DNA of 64,000 nt. It comes from Raffaelea ambrosiae. Taxonomy: Eukaryota; Ascomycota; Sordariomycetes; Ophiostomatales; Ophiostomataceae. Position numbers and translations under genes: made by a program. The stretch is taken from the NCBI GenBank assembly GCA_002778195.1, contig PCDI01000011.1, positions 965,763-1,029,762 of the forward strand, written 5' to 3'. The stretch's first letter is position 1. Every line of letters starts with the position of its first letter. Below the pieces are notes generated by a model. It was not told the DNA's origin, did no database searches, and saw nothing but the letters and a program-made list of their open reading frames with translations. Shown piece by piece: positions 19,528 to 32,891 of this stretch.

Positions 19528-22500
19528 GAGAGAGGGGGCTATCTGTCAACGAGAGAGAAAGGGGAAGGGGGTGGGAAGCGAAGGGCTTCCGGGAGCGATT
19601 CTGGGGCATTTCTGAAGCGTTCTTTAAAAGAGGACAGACATATGTCGACGCGAAGGGGAAACCCAAGTGTTCCCTCAAGATGGACATCTGGCGACGCAAA
19701 GAAAAAAGGGAGAAGTACGTGTGAGTGTGTGTGCTTCTCTCCTGCTGGCATCCATCGACGATCTATATCCTACAACATTTACGACATCTACGTTGATGAC
19801 GCTCTCGGCGGTTGTTCATTGACGACGTTTTTACAAGACCAAATAGCAACCAACAGATTACAAACCACGCACCATTGATATCTACAGCACAAAATCGTTG
19901 TGTCGTTGTTGTCTCCCACCATCATCCTCGTGGAGAAAAAGAGACAAAAGAATAAGAAAAAGGAGGGGGGGACGGATGGATAGCCAAGTCTCCTTCTGTC
20001 TCTTGTCTCTTTGCTTCCCTGCCTTGACGAACAAGACCCTTGATTTTCGTCTGCGTTGTTTTCCGCTTTTGATTTTTGATTTTTCCAATGGCCAATCGAC
20101 AATGGAGGGCCATCGACAATGACAAACGACGCAAGACCTCGTCTTCAGACCTCTTCACCTCTTGATCCTCTCCTGTCTCGCTCTTTGTGTCTTTTCTTTG
20201 GCCTCCTACTATTTACCAAACGACACTACAACATTCTTGGTGCATCCTCAGTGAGAAGAGACCGGGTAGCGAACGACCAGGCCCGACCTCCCAACAAAGG
20301 ACTCCTTCCTCACGTTCTACCATGGTCTGCCCCCCGCATCCTTCCGAATTTTCCCTCGTCGTCTTCTTTCTCTCTCTCTTTCTCTGTCTCTCTATGCATA
20401 TCAAACAGCGGTCATGTCAAAAAGTGGAGATATGCCTGTTTTTGCCCTCAGCTCTTGTCGCAGCATCAGCCCCCAAGCCTCGAGCTGAAGGAGTGAAAAA
20501 GAAAGGGAGGTGGTGGGGGGGCAATGGAAAGGGCAATGTGAAAGGAACCTTGGGAACAGAGCTGGGGGCTACAGGGCAGGGACATTCAACCAGCATGGAC
20601 TACACAAGGAGCCAAAGTCTAGACGACTGGCCGGTCCTTTTTCTTTGGGGGGGGAATTGGTACATCTTCTGTTTTCTCTTTTGTGTGTTCTGCCTCCCCC
20701 AATTGTCTGCCAGCTCTTCTGCTGTACGTTCCTTCCCCTTTCTTCTCCTGTTTCAAGTATTCTCTATGCACCTTCCATGCTCTTCTCCTCTTACTCACTG
20801 TCCTGAGAGGTCCTTCCCCCTCCTTAATCATTGACAACGCATCGACCTACTAGACGGCCAGGAGGATGGGAGTGTGTGGGGGTGAGGAGGGACTTGGGTC
20901 TCGACTTCAAGGGGGGGGCGGATAGCTCAGGCGGCAACAGAGGGACAACAAGACAAGGCAGAGAGATGGAGGGAGGAACAGCAATAGGAGTGGCGGCGGC
21001 GGCAAGTCGGTCTGTTAAGGGGGGTGTTTTGGGGGGCCCTTCCGCTGATTTGTTTCTCGTTGAGATGATACTGAAATGATACCCTTTCTCTTTTTTATTT
21101 TCTGTCTCTCTCTCCTCTCGCCTTTCCGGTCTGTGCCTCCCTCCTGCTTGTGTGCCTGCTCGGTTTTTTTTTTTGTCTCGTTGATTGTTTGATTGTTTGA
21201 TTGTCTGGTTGTCAGCCCTTGCCCTGCTTTGCATTGTACCACCATATGCTTGTGCTTGGGTTTTTTTTTGGCGAATCGGTGGATCGTCGGGGGGACGTTG
21301 GAAAGGGAGAGAGACCGCGCCTAAGGCCCACGCAAGGGGGTGGTAGAGAGAGAGAGGGGGGGGGGACGCAATTATCGATTGATCGAATAAAGAATAAAGA
21401 CACTCAGGCGACGGTTGGAATGGTGGATCCGGAAAAAGAAAGGAGGCCAGTGGGGGGGGAGGGCGTGGGCATGCAAGCGAGGACGAGAGCGAGATCTCGC
21501 AGGGCAAAGCGAAGACAGGGAGGGCCTAGGAAGTCTTCGTCTCGGAGGTTTTTTTTTGTATTCGAAAGATCTGTTGGTTATGCCTCGAACAACGGGGTTT
21601 GGCTCTCCACTCACTATCCAACAAACCTGTCGAGCCAAAAAAAGAAAGAAAAAGAAGGAAGGATTTCAGGCACGGCAGGGGGAGAGAACAAAGCGAAAAA
21701 ATAGACAGACACCGGGGGGGAGGAGGGAATCATCAGTTGAGAAAAGAAGGGAGACGAAAAACACAAATGAACCACTCAAGTATTCAAAGGACATTCAGGA
21801 AAAAAGAAAAGAAAAGAAAAAACCCGGCCCGAGGAGATGTTTCTTCTTTGATATCTTGCCCTTTTGCTTGTTGATTTGTTCTCTCGTGAAAACAAGGGAG
21901 ATACTGCAGCGGAAGCAAGGGAAGAGCGAGGAGGACAGGAAGACAGGAGGAAAGGAAGTGAAGAAAAAAAAGCAAAGAACAACGCTCTCTCTGTCGCTTT
22001 CTCGGTAACAGTGATCAACAGGGCGCGAGAGGGATTCCAGGACGATGGCGGCCTGCCCTTCAAGGCGTCTGTCTCGTGTGTTTTTTTTTTTCCATTAGAG
22101 CAACTCTCGCTCAGCCTCCCCTGGAGCTGTGATGTTTTTGTGGTTACTCTTTTTTTCCTCTTTGCTTTCTTTTTTCCTCAGCTGGCTGTGTCTTTTCCGC
22201 TGTGGAAAGTGGACAAGGGAGTTCTCGGTGAGGCTTTGTTGTGCTGTGTGACACGGTTCAACCCCAGGGGAAGCAGAGGTGAAAGCTGAAAGACGGAGAG
22301 AAAAATAAAGAAGAAATCAAAAACAGATTCTTACCACAACGAGATGCTCGTATACACAGCAGCGTGGGGAGTGGAAGCCCGGACGACTCGGGGGTACTGA
22401 ATCCGAGCCGGTGGTTGAGCGTATGGAGAAACTGTCCGTGGGCGGTCTGGTCAGCTTGTGCTCACCCATGAGGCTGTTTGCGGCCGTTCGTTCTCACCAC

Positions 22501-23000
22501 GGACCGAGCAACTGTCATGCCCAGTTTCCTGTTTCCTCTTTCTGTCTTACACGGAAAGAAAAAAGAAAAAAAAAAACTTTGGTACTCGGGCCTTCTCTTA
22601 GTCTTCTGTCCTGTTCTTTTCGGTTTCTCTGGTTCTCTGGTTTTCTGCCTCGCCGGCATGCAAAATCGAGGCCTCTTGCTTTTTTTTGGCCCTCTTCCCT
22701 TCACCGAGAAAGAGGGCCATGGAACGATGTCTGCATGCCTCTCTCTGTGTGCTCACCATCTACCTTTCCATGTGTATTTTACATTTTGCCTCGTCTCTTC
22801 TTGAAACCGTCCCGGTATGCACAAAGACCAAAGAAGAAATTCAAAAAAGACAGCCCTCGTGCGGGGTGTGCGTACGTATGCGTGTGAATGCGTGCGAATG
22901 CGTGTGAATGTGTGTGTGAGTGCGTTGGCGTGTGTACAAATTGTGACTCTCTACTAATACACAATCAACTAACTAGCTAGTATGTATATATGTAAGTATG
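19528..23000. other. Gene-free stretch downstream of the NCBP3-like gene
   Basis: I see no gene. The first few hundred bases probably include the 3' untranslated region. The remainder alternates T/C-rich and G/A-rich blocks (for example 20365-20400, 21300-21360, 21640-21830, 21900-21980) with short GTGAATGC-type repeats near 22880-22925. Frames up to 227 codons exist on both strands but consist of Pro/Ser/Arg/Lys-rich low complexity. None of the TACGAGTA or TACATAGTA words were seen here. Confidence 0.55.
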
Positions 23001-25724
23001 TAGCCATTTTTACAGAACGTCTTTTCGGCCCCGCGCCGAACCAAACAAGCACCCTCTCCCACCCCCGGTTCTTTCTACATGCGAGTGGAATGCGTTCTTG
23101 CCTGTACTAGGTCCCGTGTCCGGACTCTTGTTGTCTTGTTCGTTTATTGCAAGCCGACACGTCAGGGTGAGTTGTCCCTTCCTTCCCTGAGCTTGTGGGG
23201 GGGGGGAGCTTGCGCTTAGTACCTTTCTGGTTTTGCTTGGCGGTCTTTTTTTTAAAGAAATAAATATTGTTCTTTTTTGTTTCGCGTATTTGCTTGTGCC
23301 GTGTATGCATTTTACGCAGTTCACATTCTGCCCTTGTTCCCTGACAGGCTGTGTGATTAAGCAAAGAAAAGGACCAGTAAGAAAACAGAAAAGTAATAAG
23401 AACGGAAAAAACAGAGCATCGAGAGCGTATCGAGAGAGAATAACGGCAATAAAAAAGAACGTCTTCCCATCCCTTTTGAGGTAATTGACTCCTTCCTTGC
23501 ATGCAGCTAACAGACAACAGACAACAGACAACAGCAAAAAAAAAAAAAAAAGGGAGGGGGGGTAGTAGAATAAAATTTAAAAATAGAGAGACAACACTTT
23601 TTTTCTTGTTGACCGTTTGCCGGGATCCTGGGAGCTTAACTGTCGTTGAATGTCTCTCTCACTGCCAGCACAATCTTACGCACACCCCCTTCTTTTCTGA
23701 GCTCCGCCTTCCACACATGATCCCTGGCAAGTTTCTAGAAGATGTCGAATTCCAAATCGGCGCCCGCCAGGGCAGCAACAAAAATCGACTGCATTAGAGC
23801 ATTAGACGCGCAGCAGGGCCCGGCAGCTTCCCAGGGTCTCTTACATGGTAGAGAAAAACACCCGTAAGAAAAGATGGGGAGGGCAAGACCGCAGCTGCCA
23901 AAGACGGATACGCTTCTTTCTCGCAACGTACCATGTACGCCGAGACCCTGCATAAGGGCATCGCAAGGGTGCCTTAGCAGACCAACGTCAAGGAAAGATG
24001 CCCCCGCCCCGAGAATGAATCCCAGCTTGAGAGCACACTTGGGTCATACCTAATAGTACACGGTAGATTAAGGCCCGTCCCAAGAAAAGAAAAAAAGAGA
24101 CCCCAAGCAGGGTTGTCCAGGCCTAGTGAAGGCCGAACCAAGCCTCCCAATGATCCAGGTCGATCACGTCTGCCCTGAGCGCCTGCCCAACGCCTAACCA
24201 AAGTCTATTCCGTCCCAAGGATCGTCGCCCGTCCTGCACAGGTATTCGCAAACCGCGTCTGCTCAACGCCATTGGCCGCCCGTAACATTCCGACCAAATT
24301 GCACCTCATTTTCTCCCCTCCCTGCTATCTTTGCTTTTTGGGGGGAGGCATATTCGGTTCTCTGCATATGTGCAAGCAGCGTACGAGTTGCGTCTGCCCA
24401 GTACATCTCGAGATGGTGTCTTGTCCTGGGTCCGTCCCTGGTCCCATCGTTTCCATGGTTTCGGATCGACAGGCCCTCGATGCACGCAGGAAGAACCTTA
24501 CTTTCTTCCCTTGCTTTGCATTACATTCTGTTTCCTTTTGCCTCTTTTCGGCGGTCCTCAGGCACGGCCTGCGTCGGCATTGATGCCTTAAAGGTCAAGT
24601 GTCGGACACGGTAACCAGGGAATCGAGGCATATGACGCGTATGAGCACATTTCCCGTCTTTCTGACATGTAGTGCAGTGCATCTTACACATCGAAGGAAG
24701 AGAGGTGTGTCTCCAAGAAGCCCGGTCAGATGCATGCGTATCTTATGACAAGATACACAGGCAACCGCACCCCAGAAAGAAACCAGCCCAGTCAGGGGCT
24801 ACAAGGCGGTGCCGACAGCATCTTGATATCCAGGTAATCTCGTTCCTGATGATTCCAGGAGGATCCACTCCGCGATGATGTATCAGCGGAAGCGAGGGGG
24901 GGGGGGGATAGGTACGTCTCTTGTGGTTGTGCTAGGAGACCAACAACAATGGAGACGAGCGATGCACATGAAAGAGTGAGCCTCATCTCCTCCTGTTCCT
25001 CTCTGTATGCGTGGCATGCCGCCACATTGTCGCCTAGACCCCGATGCTCTGGTCTCTGTTTTCGCACTGGTAAGTTCGAAATGACAACCATAAACACGGG
25101 ATATGGCGAGACCCTCGGCTGGACAGACAGATCCAGGCTTCGTCTTTTTAGTCTGGCCTCTCCTTCCATTCGAGTTTAACCGTATGTCCCGCTCAGTCGG
25201 TGTGTGTGTGTGTGTGTGTGCTCCACTATGACAACGAGAGGAGACTGCCGCCTTTCCCAAGCTATTAGGCGCAAGCCACCGCCAGCCAGCTCGATGTCAA
25301 ACCGAGGGTGAGGACTGAAATGTGGCCCCACGACGAAAGCAAGTGCAAGCAAATGCAACCGGGCACATGAAAAACTGCGAGAAGTCGAGAGGTTTGATAG
25401 GACATGAGAGCCAACAGCCTCAAAAGTCGAAGAAGCCTCTTCCCTGTTGGCGCCCCTTTTCTGCTGTTTGCTCGGGAGGCAAGCTCGCACTTGGCATTCA
25501 GGGGAGACAGACACTTGTCGGCCATCTCGAGATGGATATGGGGGCTGCAGCTAAGACATAGAGTACCGTAGAATAGCAAGGCGGTAAACCGCGAACCTTA
25601 CGCAAGGAGAGGCATTCCACTCCGCGGCCTATGCTCTCTTGGGAAATTTCGCACGAGTTGGTCGTGCCCATCAATTTCACCGTGCATGTCAACCTCCGCG
25701 GCCCCTCCCCAGTGTGCCTTTACA

Positions 25725-25738
25725 CCCCCCCCCCCCCC
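25725..25738. repeat. Poly-C tract, 14 nt
   Basis: A run of 14 C in gene-free DNA. Confidence 0.8.
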
Positions 25739-27634
25739 TCTTTCTTCCCGATTTCACCCATCCCATTTACGTCTCTCTCGTCGTGTCGTCGTGGGCAGAA
25801 ATGGAAAAAATAGCTCGTCTCGACGCAGGGCAAGGGCCAACGCTTCCGGCGATGCTTGTAATGCCGGAGATGGCAGTTCGGGGAGAGTGGAGCACTGAGC
25901 GCGGAATAAGACATCAGAGGAGAGTCGAGAAATAGAAAAAGAAGGGCAAGACAAGACAGGCCCCAGGGAGCGCCTTTTTTGCATCTGAAAACGATGAGGT
26001 GGCCGAACCCCGGGCGGCGATCTCACTCAGGGCCGATTTGGCAACATCACTGCCAGCTATGCCAGAATCATGGCAAGCAAGACCATGGTAAGAAGCGCAA
26101 TTTCTCCTCTCCGAGGTCTTGATGTCGACGTTCCCCTGAGACACAAGGGAGAAATGGCGGAATAAACGAGTGAGCAAGCATCCCAAGGCAAGGGCTTGTA
26201 CTATAGTAGGCGAACTTGTCAGTGTCTGCAACCGTTAGGCTAGCAGTTTGAGAGCCGTTTGCCGTTTTGCAAGTCTTTGTCTTCTCTGGCTGGTAGGCGG
26301 GCTCCGTCTGCCGGTTTCCGTCTTCACTCGCTGGAGCAGGCTAGGCGACTGGCCTCAGTAATCCACCCGGTGGGCCCACCATCCAGTCCTGTCTGTTGGT
26401 TTGAGGGTAATAGAGGCGCGGTGTTGGAACGGACGGGCTGGCAGCAGCGACCAAGCACTGTACGGAGTGCCGATGTATCTTGCATATATTACTGGAAGAT
26501 GCCGTTGGCTCTGTCGAGTGTCTCCCTCTGTCTCTAGGGCTTTGCCTCCGACAGAGTCCGTCCCTTTCTTCTCCCTCCGTGTTAGCGGCCCCCGACTGGT
26601 GCTCTGTCAGGCTCGAGGGGCCACTGTCCAGTTGAATCTAGACGAAAGCTCCTTTCGCTCCCCACAGCCAAACGGCAAATGCCATAAGCGCAAGATGCCA
26701 CACCTGTACTATGGAAGATACTTTGTAAGATGCTTTCTCTGGGGCACCCTCGACAAGACAAGGGGCGGTTGGCGGTCAGTGTTCCACTTGATTGGAGGGA
26801 AGGGGGGGGGAGAAGGGGCAAGTTCGGCAAGGCAGCAGAGAGGTTGGCCAAGGTCCACTCGGCGGCAGCCACTCTGCACTCAAGACAGCCGTTGTTATGA
26901 TCTGTGCTGGTGTGATATTGGTCACCAACAAGGCCGGCACGGGCGCTACTGGTGCGCAGACAGCGGCGGCCGACATTGGCTCACCGTTTGTGTGGAGGAA
27001 GGATGGGTCATCGCCAGCAGCGATCCGAAGCCACAGGAAGGAGAAGCGAGAGAGAAAAGAGAAACGACAAGGAGCGAGGGAGGACGGGGAAGCGTGTGCT
27101 AATGATGCAGGAAAAAAGGGGGCGTGTGGCCTTGTGGATTCGAGCAAACGGCTGCCCTCCACAACGAGAAGCCCACACACATCTTCCACGTTAGACCGTC
27201 CATTCTAGTTGAGGGAGGCTCCTCTTGTTCGGTGAGGCCAGGCCCCCAAGTATGCCAGCGTTGAGTCGGCCGCATTCACCCTCCCCCCCTGTCGAGCACT
27301 TTTCTCTGGGACAAACATACACGGTACCAGAGTACGATACACGGCAGACTACAGCACACGGAGCACTATCCTGTCTCCTTGCATGCCCTGGCACCGGTCC
27401 AATGACGAAGCACGGAGATTGGCAGCGCGATCGGCCAGCCTATCGCGTCGCAAAGCTGCGCCGTCTGCCCTGCTGCCCGTTAGATTTAGGGGTTCTTGCA
27501 TCGGGGCCGATCTCGAGACTAGAGGGACCGTTGCTTCTTCCTCGTGGAGACAGGAACGGGAGACGGACAGCGGGCGACGTTCAGAGGAGAGAACAGGAGA
27601 GAGAGCTCACGGTGCGTGTACGATGCGTGTCTGG

Positions 27635-27698
27635 TCGTGTCGTGTCGTGTCTTGTCGTGTCTTGTCGTGTCTTGTCGTGTCTTGTCGTGTCTCTCGTG
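27635..27698. repeat. 10-bp minisatellite (CGTGTCTTGT)
   Basis: Tandem CGTGT/CTTGT pentamers form a 10-bp unit repeated about six times. No gene is associated. Confidence 0.8.
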
Positions 27699-28718
27699 TA
27701 TCGCGTCCCCTCGCCTTGTCCTGCGAGGCCTGCATGTTCTCCCAGCCAACATGCAGGCTTCAGTGCCGTTGTGGCCTCTTTGTCCGGCGTCTGTCTGCAT
27801 CCTATAGCCGCCTTCTGCTCGTATTTTCCGCACGCCTTGCCCGGAACTGCGTGACCATTCTGCGTGAAGCTCGATGGGGAAGCGTACTTTTTTCTCTGCT
27901 TGGCCCCTTTGGTGTGGAGCTAAGGCAGACGGGGAATCGCCAATGGCCAGACGCTGACAATCATGCTTCCGACCTTTTTTTTGCTTTGGGGGTGGTGCGT
28001 GGGCAAAACGGCAGGCAACTACTGTTCCTCGAATGCCGAGATCGCGCCTGGTGTTCCTCGGAGGTTTATTGTTTAATCGTTTGTTTCCTTGTTTTCCGCT
28101 GATTTTCTCGTTTCTGTCATTTCCTTGCATTTTCTTTTTTCTGGGGTTTCGTTGCTTTTGGGGGGGGGGTTGAGGGGACTAAGACAGCCAATATTTGAGA
28201 CACAAATATGCAAGACAGGAGAAAGAAAAGTCCGGGACTCCCAAGGCCAGGGCAGTCGCGCCTTCCGTAGCGAGCTCTTGACTGGCATACTTGGTTTTTT
28301 GTTTCAATATTCGGCCCCATTTGGAAGGAACGAAACTGCGTGTCCGTCTTTGCCAGCCGCAAAAGAGGAAGGCGCGCTACCTGGTCGCGTACATAGTAAC
28401 TATTGTGCATCTTGACCGGTAGCCACACTGTAAGCTACACGGCCACCGCGGTGCCGGCAGGCACGGCAGGAAGGAAGTAAAGCTGCCGGCGGTGACTTGG
28501 GACCTCCCCGTCTGAAGACCAACGCTTGGCCTTCGCCAATAAGGCCTTGCAAGGGAACGCCTAGAGATGCGAGAGAGGGCAATCAACGGGGCAATACGCT
28601 AAGGGGGTGATATTCAAGACGAAAAGGTACGCAGGTGCTGAAGGATTGTAAAAGACGTAATAGATTGCCAGGTCTGGTAGGGATGCAATGGGAGACAATG
28701 GACCAGGATAATCATCCA

Positions 28719-28733
28719 CTACATAGTATGTAG
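28719..28733. repeat. 15-nt palindrome CTACATA-G-TATGTAG
   Basis: Perfect 7-bp arms sit around one central base. The identical 15-mer occurs again at 38589-38603, inside a slightly longer palindrome there. Confidence 0.8.
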
Positions 28734-28834
28734 ATAGGCGCGGATGTGGATTTGTGTTTCTGAGGTTGGCTAGAAAGAAGACACGCAGGGGGGTGGCCAG
28801 TGAACGCGCATCATGTATAGGGCAAGCCACTGGC

Positions 28835-28876
28835 TGCACGAGTACCACTGCACGAGTACCACTGCATGAGTACCAC
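28835..28876. repeat. 14-bp tandem repeat, three copies
   Basis: TGCACGAGTACCAC is repeated three times in a row (third copy with one change, CACG to CATG). The unit carries CGAGTAC, part of the dispersed intergenic word. Confidence 0.85.
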
Positions 28877-31817
28877 TGCACAGAAAGCAGTTGACAACCC
28901 AAAGAGGCAACTCAAGCACATCGCATACCCAGATGGTCAACAGCTCGAAGGATGGCAACAGTACAGCACAACCAAGTCGTCGACTTAACTCAATGGGCGG
29001 CCTCTTTTATTATTTTGCCTCAACATGGTAGAGCAAAAGTAAAAGCCAACCCTCCCTCCCCCTTCAAAAAAAGACGTTGGCATTCGCTCGTCTATTTCTG
29101 GAGTTGTCTACCCGTGTGGTTCTTTTTTTGGTCTCTCATTTCGTTCCTATCCGGCTGCCCGATTTGCCACCGATCGGTCTGCCGTTTGGTTTCTCCCAGA
29201 GACACTCGATCGTTGGAACGCCACCGGTCTAATAGAATTAAAAATCAGAGAGTTAAGCAATGCACTGTGCATTTCGTCTCTACGTGTCTGCGTGTATCCG
29301 TCGTGTGTGATAGTGATAGTGTGGAGAGACAAGAAGAAAAGAAAAAAGAAAAAAGAGACAGCCAGCCAAGAAGTGCACTTCACGGGTTGTCCGTGACCCG
29401 GCCAAGCTCCTTTGGGCTAGTGCACCGAAAATGTACTGTTTTGCTGCATATATGCTCGCCCCCAGCCTCAGTGGACCAGCTGTGCGGCAAACCCAGGTTT
29501 TCTGCGTCCTCGTCGTTCAGTAGCCGAGGGGCGCCATGCAGCACACACACCCCCAGTCCCACTCACACACATCTTTCCCCAATAGGGCGCTAGTCCATAA
29601 AACGGCTTTTTCGACTCGGGCTGTTGGTCGTTGTGCTGGTGTTGGCTTTGACGGTACTTGCGATCTGTGTGTGTGGGTGTGTGTGTCTGTCTGTCCCCCA
29701 TACTTACTTCTTGTTCCCCTCCCTTTTGGACGCGCCAAAAACAAGGCTGCGGCCCTCTTTCCCAAGACAGCGTTCCTTCTTCAACGATCCCCGTCGATGC
29801 GCACGGCAGTGCGATCGGAGTGGCCGTCCCGCATCGGCGGAACAGTTCCTATTTTTGTCCTTTCATTTCAACTGTCTTGCTAGCATGCTGAGACAAATAA
29901 CGGAAGGACAATGGAAGAAAAGAGCGCAGCGGAAACGATTCCGACAATACTTAGGAGTCGGCTGAGTCCAGCCATAGTAACTTGTACGAGTACGACGTAG
30001 TTATTTTTTCAGTCTTTTCGTTTGTTACATAGAACTACTATTATGCGGTTGGACAAATCGTTGGAAACCAGACACCCGGCCAATAGAAGCACACTATTTG
30101 TTGAAAGGCAAAAAGTGGGGTCCCAAAACAGCTGTCGTTTCTGCCACTGGCCTTGTTGGGCAGCTTAGGCCTGAGGCCGCGAACACCTTAGCCTGAACGG
30201 CCCCATAGTTTTCTGGGTCCAGCTCCATACCCTTCAGCTGTAGTTGACCACCTCTGACGCCGGTTGCCTCACGGGCTATCTGCATCTGGCGATGTATCTT
30301 CACAACCACTAACTTACATAGAAGGCTATGACGAATTGTACTCTCACTGTCAGTTTTTTGGTGAACTTTTTTTCCCTCGGCCTGTGAGTAGACCCTGGGC
30401 ATGGGGGGCCTCATCCTGAGTATTGGTTAACTACCTCACACGTGCTTGCACGGGTCAAGGAAAAGATACATGCTGGGTACTAGTCAGTGTTCTGTGTGTA
30501 CTTAGACGATGAAAAAAGAAAAGTGGCATCCAGCAGAGACAGACCCATAGCGGCCAGTGGCGAGACCGGAGTGCCTCGTAATGCTACAGACAGGCCCAGT
30601 GATGGTGACGACAAAGCTACACCGCAAGGAGCTGGTATTCCGAATGGCTTCAGGCGAAGGGGAAGGGGAAGCTCTTTTCGGAGGCCATTGCAGGAATATG
30701 CAGAGGGCAAGAGATCCCGGATGAGGAAAAGCATATGCCCTGGTCACCAGCTAGGGCCCTCTCTTGTCTTGCCATCAAGGGATCTCTCCCTCCCCCCAGC
30801 GGTTCGGTCTGAGGGGCAAAACGCTCCTCCCTCGGTGGCAACAGCTGCTTGCAGCATTGCGAGATATATCCGCCCCAGTCTGCCAATTCTTACAGAGGCC
30901 ACAGAGAGACAGAGAGGATGGGGGCAACAAAGAAGCTTGTGATATTGATATCATGGCACGTCCCGGTGTAAAAAATATACTCTGTCAGCCTCACGTCTAT
31001 CACGGATGTGTAAAATTCATGTAAACAGAGAACTTTTTCTCCTCTCTCATCAGCTCAACGGACCGGGCTTCTGTCATCGCCAAAGGCCAAAGTCGAAGAA
31101 CAAACTGAAAAACTAGTCTCATCGGCGACCACTCGCGATAGTGTTGTTTATCGGCTCCGCCCCTACCCCCCACTCCGACTCTGATCTCCCTAATACACCA
31201 TGATACTCTGTGCCGTCTTCAGTTTACAGGAACCTACAGCAAGGCTCCTTCACTGATGCCATGTTGCCATACCACCCTGGTCCTCCACCCCCCTGACAAA
31301 TATCTCTCAATCTGCTGTCGTATCTCGGTGCTTCTGAATTGCCTCATAGGGAAAGCCACACTGCCAATCACCACCTATGGCACCTTTCCAAAACTTCTGT
31401 CTCCTTCCTTCATTGGTCAAGCTTGTTCTTCCCGTCTCCGGACAGCCTGACAAGCGAACAAGTGTAAATACAACTCCTATCAGACAAGACGTGTCATCGT
31501 CCACCCAATCCGGTTTCAGGAAATAGGAACGGACTGGCATTCTGAAAATAGAAGGGATCAGCAACAACAACATCGTCACCACCGCACAAGCTGTGTTCAC
31601 CCTTGTATCTTTTTTTTTTCAGCTTGTGCTATCAAGTTTACAACTGCTGTCTCCTGGTTTGCCGCCAGCAAACTTCACAGCTTGGCAAAGAGGATGGCTG
31701 TTATCCTTTGAGTCTGATCCCAAAGTGTTGTTCTTGTTCGGGCATGCACAAAATGCAAGTACACACAACAAAAAAGGACGGTGTCCGGCATGTGAAACGT
31801 CCAACGGGGTAACCACC

Positions 31818-31841
31818 AGAGGATCCCGTGAGGGATCCTCT
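31818..31841. repeat. Perfect 10-bp hairpin with GTGA loop
   Basis: AGAGGATCCC (31818-31827) and GGGATCCTCT (31832-31841) are exact reverse complements around the tetraloop GTGA, which fits the stable GNRA class if transcribed. It is not followed by a T run, and no gene flanks it. Confidence 0.85.
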
Positions 31842-32868
31842 ATTTCTCGGTGAGCATCACCCGTCGGCTACCTCCCAGTTGTCCCTCATCTACCTACAGG
31901 AAGGTGCATGAGTAGCGAGTTGGGGCGTGGATGTGCCACAAAAGAACACTTTGTACGAAGGGGAGGCAAAAGGACGGCAAGGCCAAACTCTCCCGCGGCA
32001 CAAATAGCAACGACCTTAGGGAATTGTTGTCCCGGTGTATTGGCATTAAGCACCAGCACAGTCAAGTTTTTGACACGCCTCCTAAGACAGATTTACCGCC
32101 ATCGATCTAGTCATACCGGCGAAACTGTAGTACCTCGTCTCGGGGTTTTTTTTTTTCAGACGGCTCTGCCCTTGTCTAGCTCAGGGGTGGCGAGGAGGAG
32201 GGCTTCGACAGCACAGAAAATAAAATAAAGAGGGATCATTAGTTTTACAGAATAACTATGCGGCAGTCAGGGAGAAATAACAGAATCCCACAAATAACAC
32301 GTCAAAAGGGGCGAGCGGCCCCAGGATTGTGTCTCGTTATTTCAAGTAGATGTATCTAGATGGAATATGGCGGCTTACAAACAGGAGAATGTGGCCAGAC
32401 CGGTATGTCCAGTAAAAGGCAGAGAGAAAAATATTAACTATCTCCCATCGAAGGAAAATAATGAAAAAAAACAGTATCTATCAGCGCATGCATGGCCCGC
32501 CAAGCTGGAAGGCCACAGTACGAATGGTAACCAACCAACACAGATCAGATCGACGTGTGTAAGCCACACATTAATCTACAAGGCCAATTAGTCGTTGAGC
32601 GTACTTGCGATACAAGCAAGCTCTATCTGTTTGCAGCGCGTCGTTGGAGCACATGCCAGTCAGATGTCTTGAGACAACTAAGAGATTGGCAGGGTCGAAT
32701 AAGATAGTTGTGGACATTGGCATCGTACTGTGGCACAGGCACGGGATGTTCGGACAGAAACTGCTTTTTTTTTCCTCTCTATCTATTTAGAATACATCAA
32801 CTAAACAAGTTGGAGGCTACACGGCCTAACTATCTTACATACGGGTAATGAATGAACTGCGGTTTTTT

Positions 32869-32891
32869 TGTTGTTGTTGTTGTTGTTGTTG
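32869..32891. repeat. (GTT)n microsatellite beside a poly-G run with an N
   Basis: About eight TTG units run into TGGTGTGGGGGGGGG. The only ambiguous base of the window is N at 32906, inside that G run, so assembly here is unsure. Confidence 0.85.

Larger units (their letters stand above)
23001..28380. other. Gene-free stretch, more complex sequence
   Basis: No gene, transposase or RNA gene is recognised. Base composition is more even than in flanking DNA. It holds a GACAACA repeat near 23511-23534, an A18 tract at 23535-23552, GT repeats at 25201-25220, a C14 tract at 25725-25738 and a 10-bp minisatellite at 27635-27698. It could include decayed mobile DNA, but I found no terminal repeats. 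Confidence 0.45.
28381..32600. other. Gene-free stretch, dispersed words resume
   Basis: No gene is recognised. The words TACATAGTA (28390, 28720) and TACGAGTA (29985) reappear after about 19 kb without them. The stretch also has a three-copy 14-bp repeat at 28835 and a perfect 10-bp hairpin at 31818. Confidence 0.5.

Noticed and set aside
28840..28876. CRISPR-like direct repeats
   Set aside because: Units are contiguous 14-mers without spacers, and the genome is eukaryotic.
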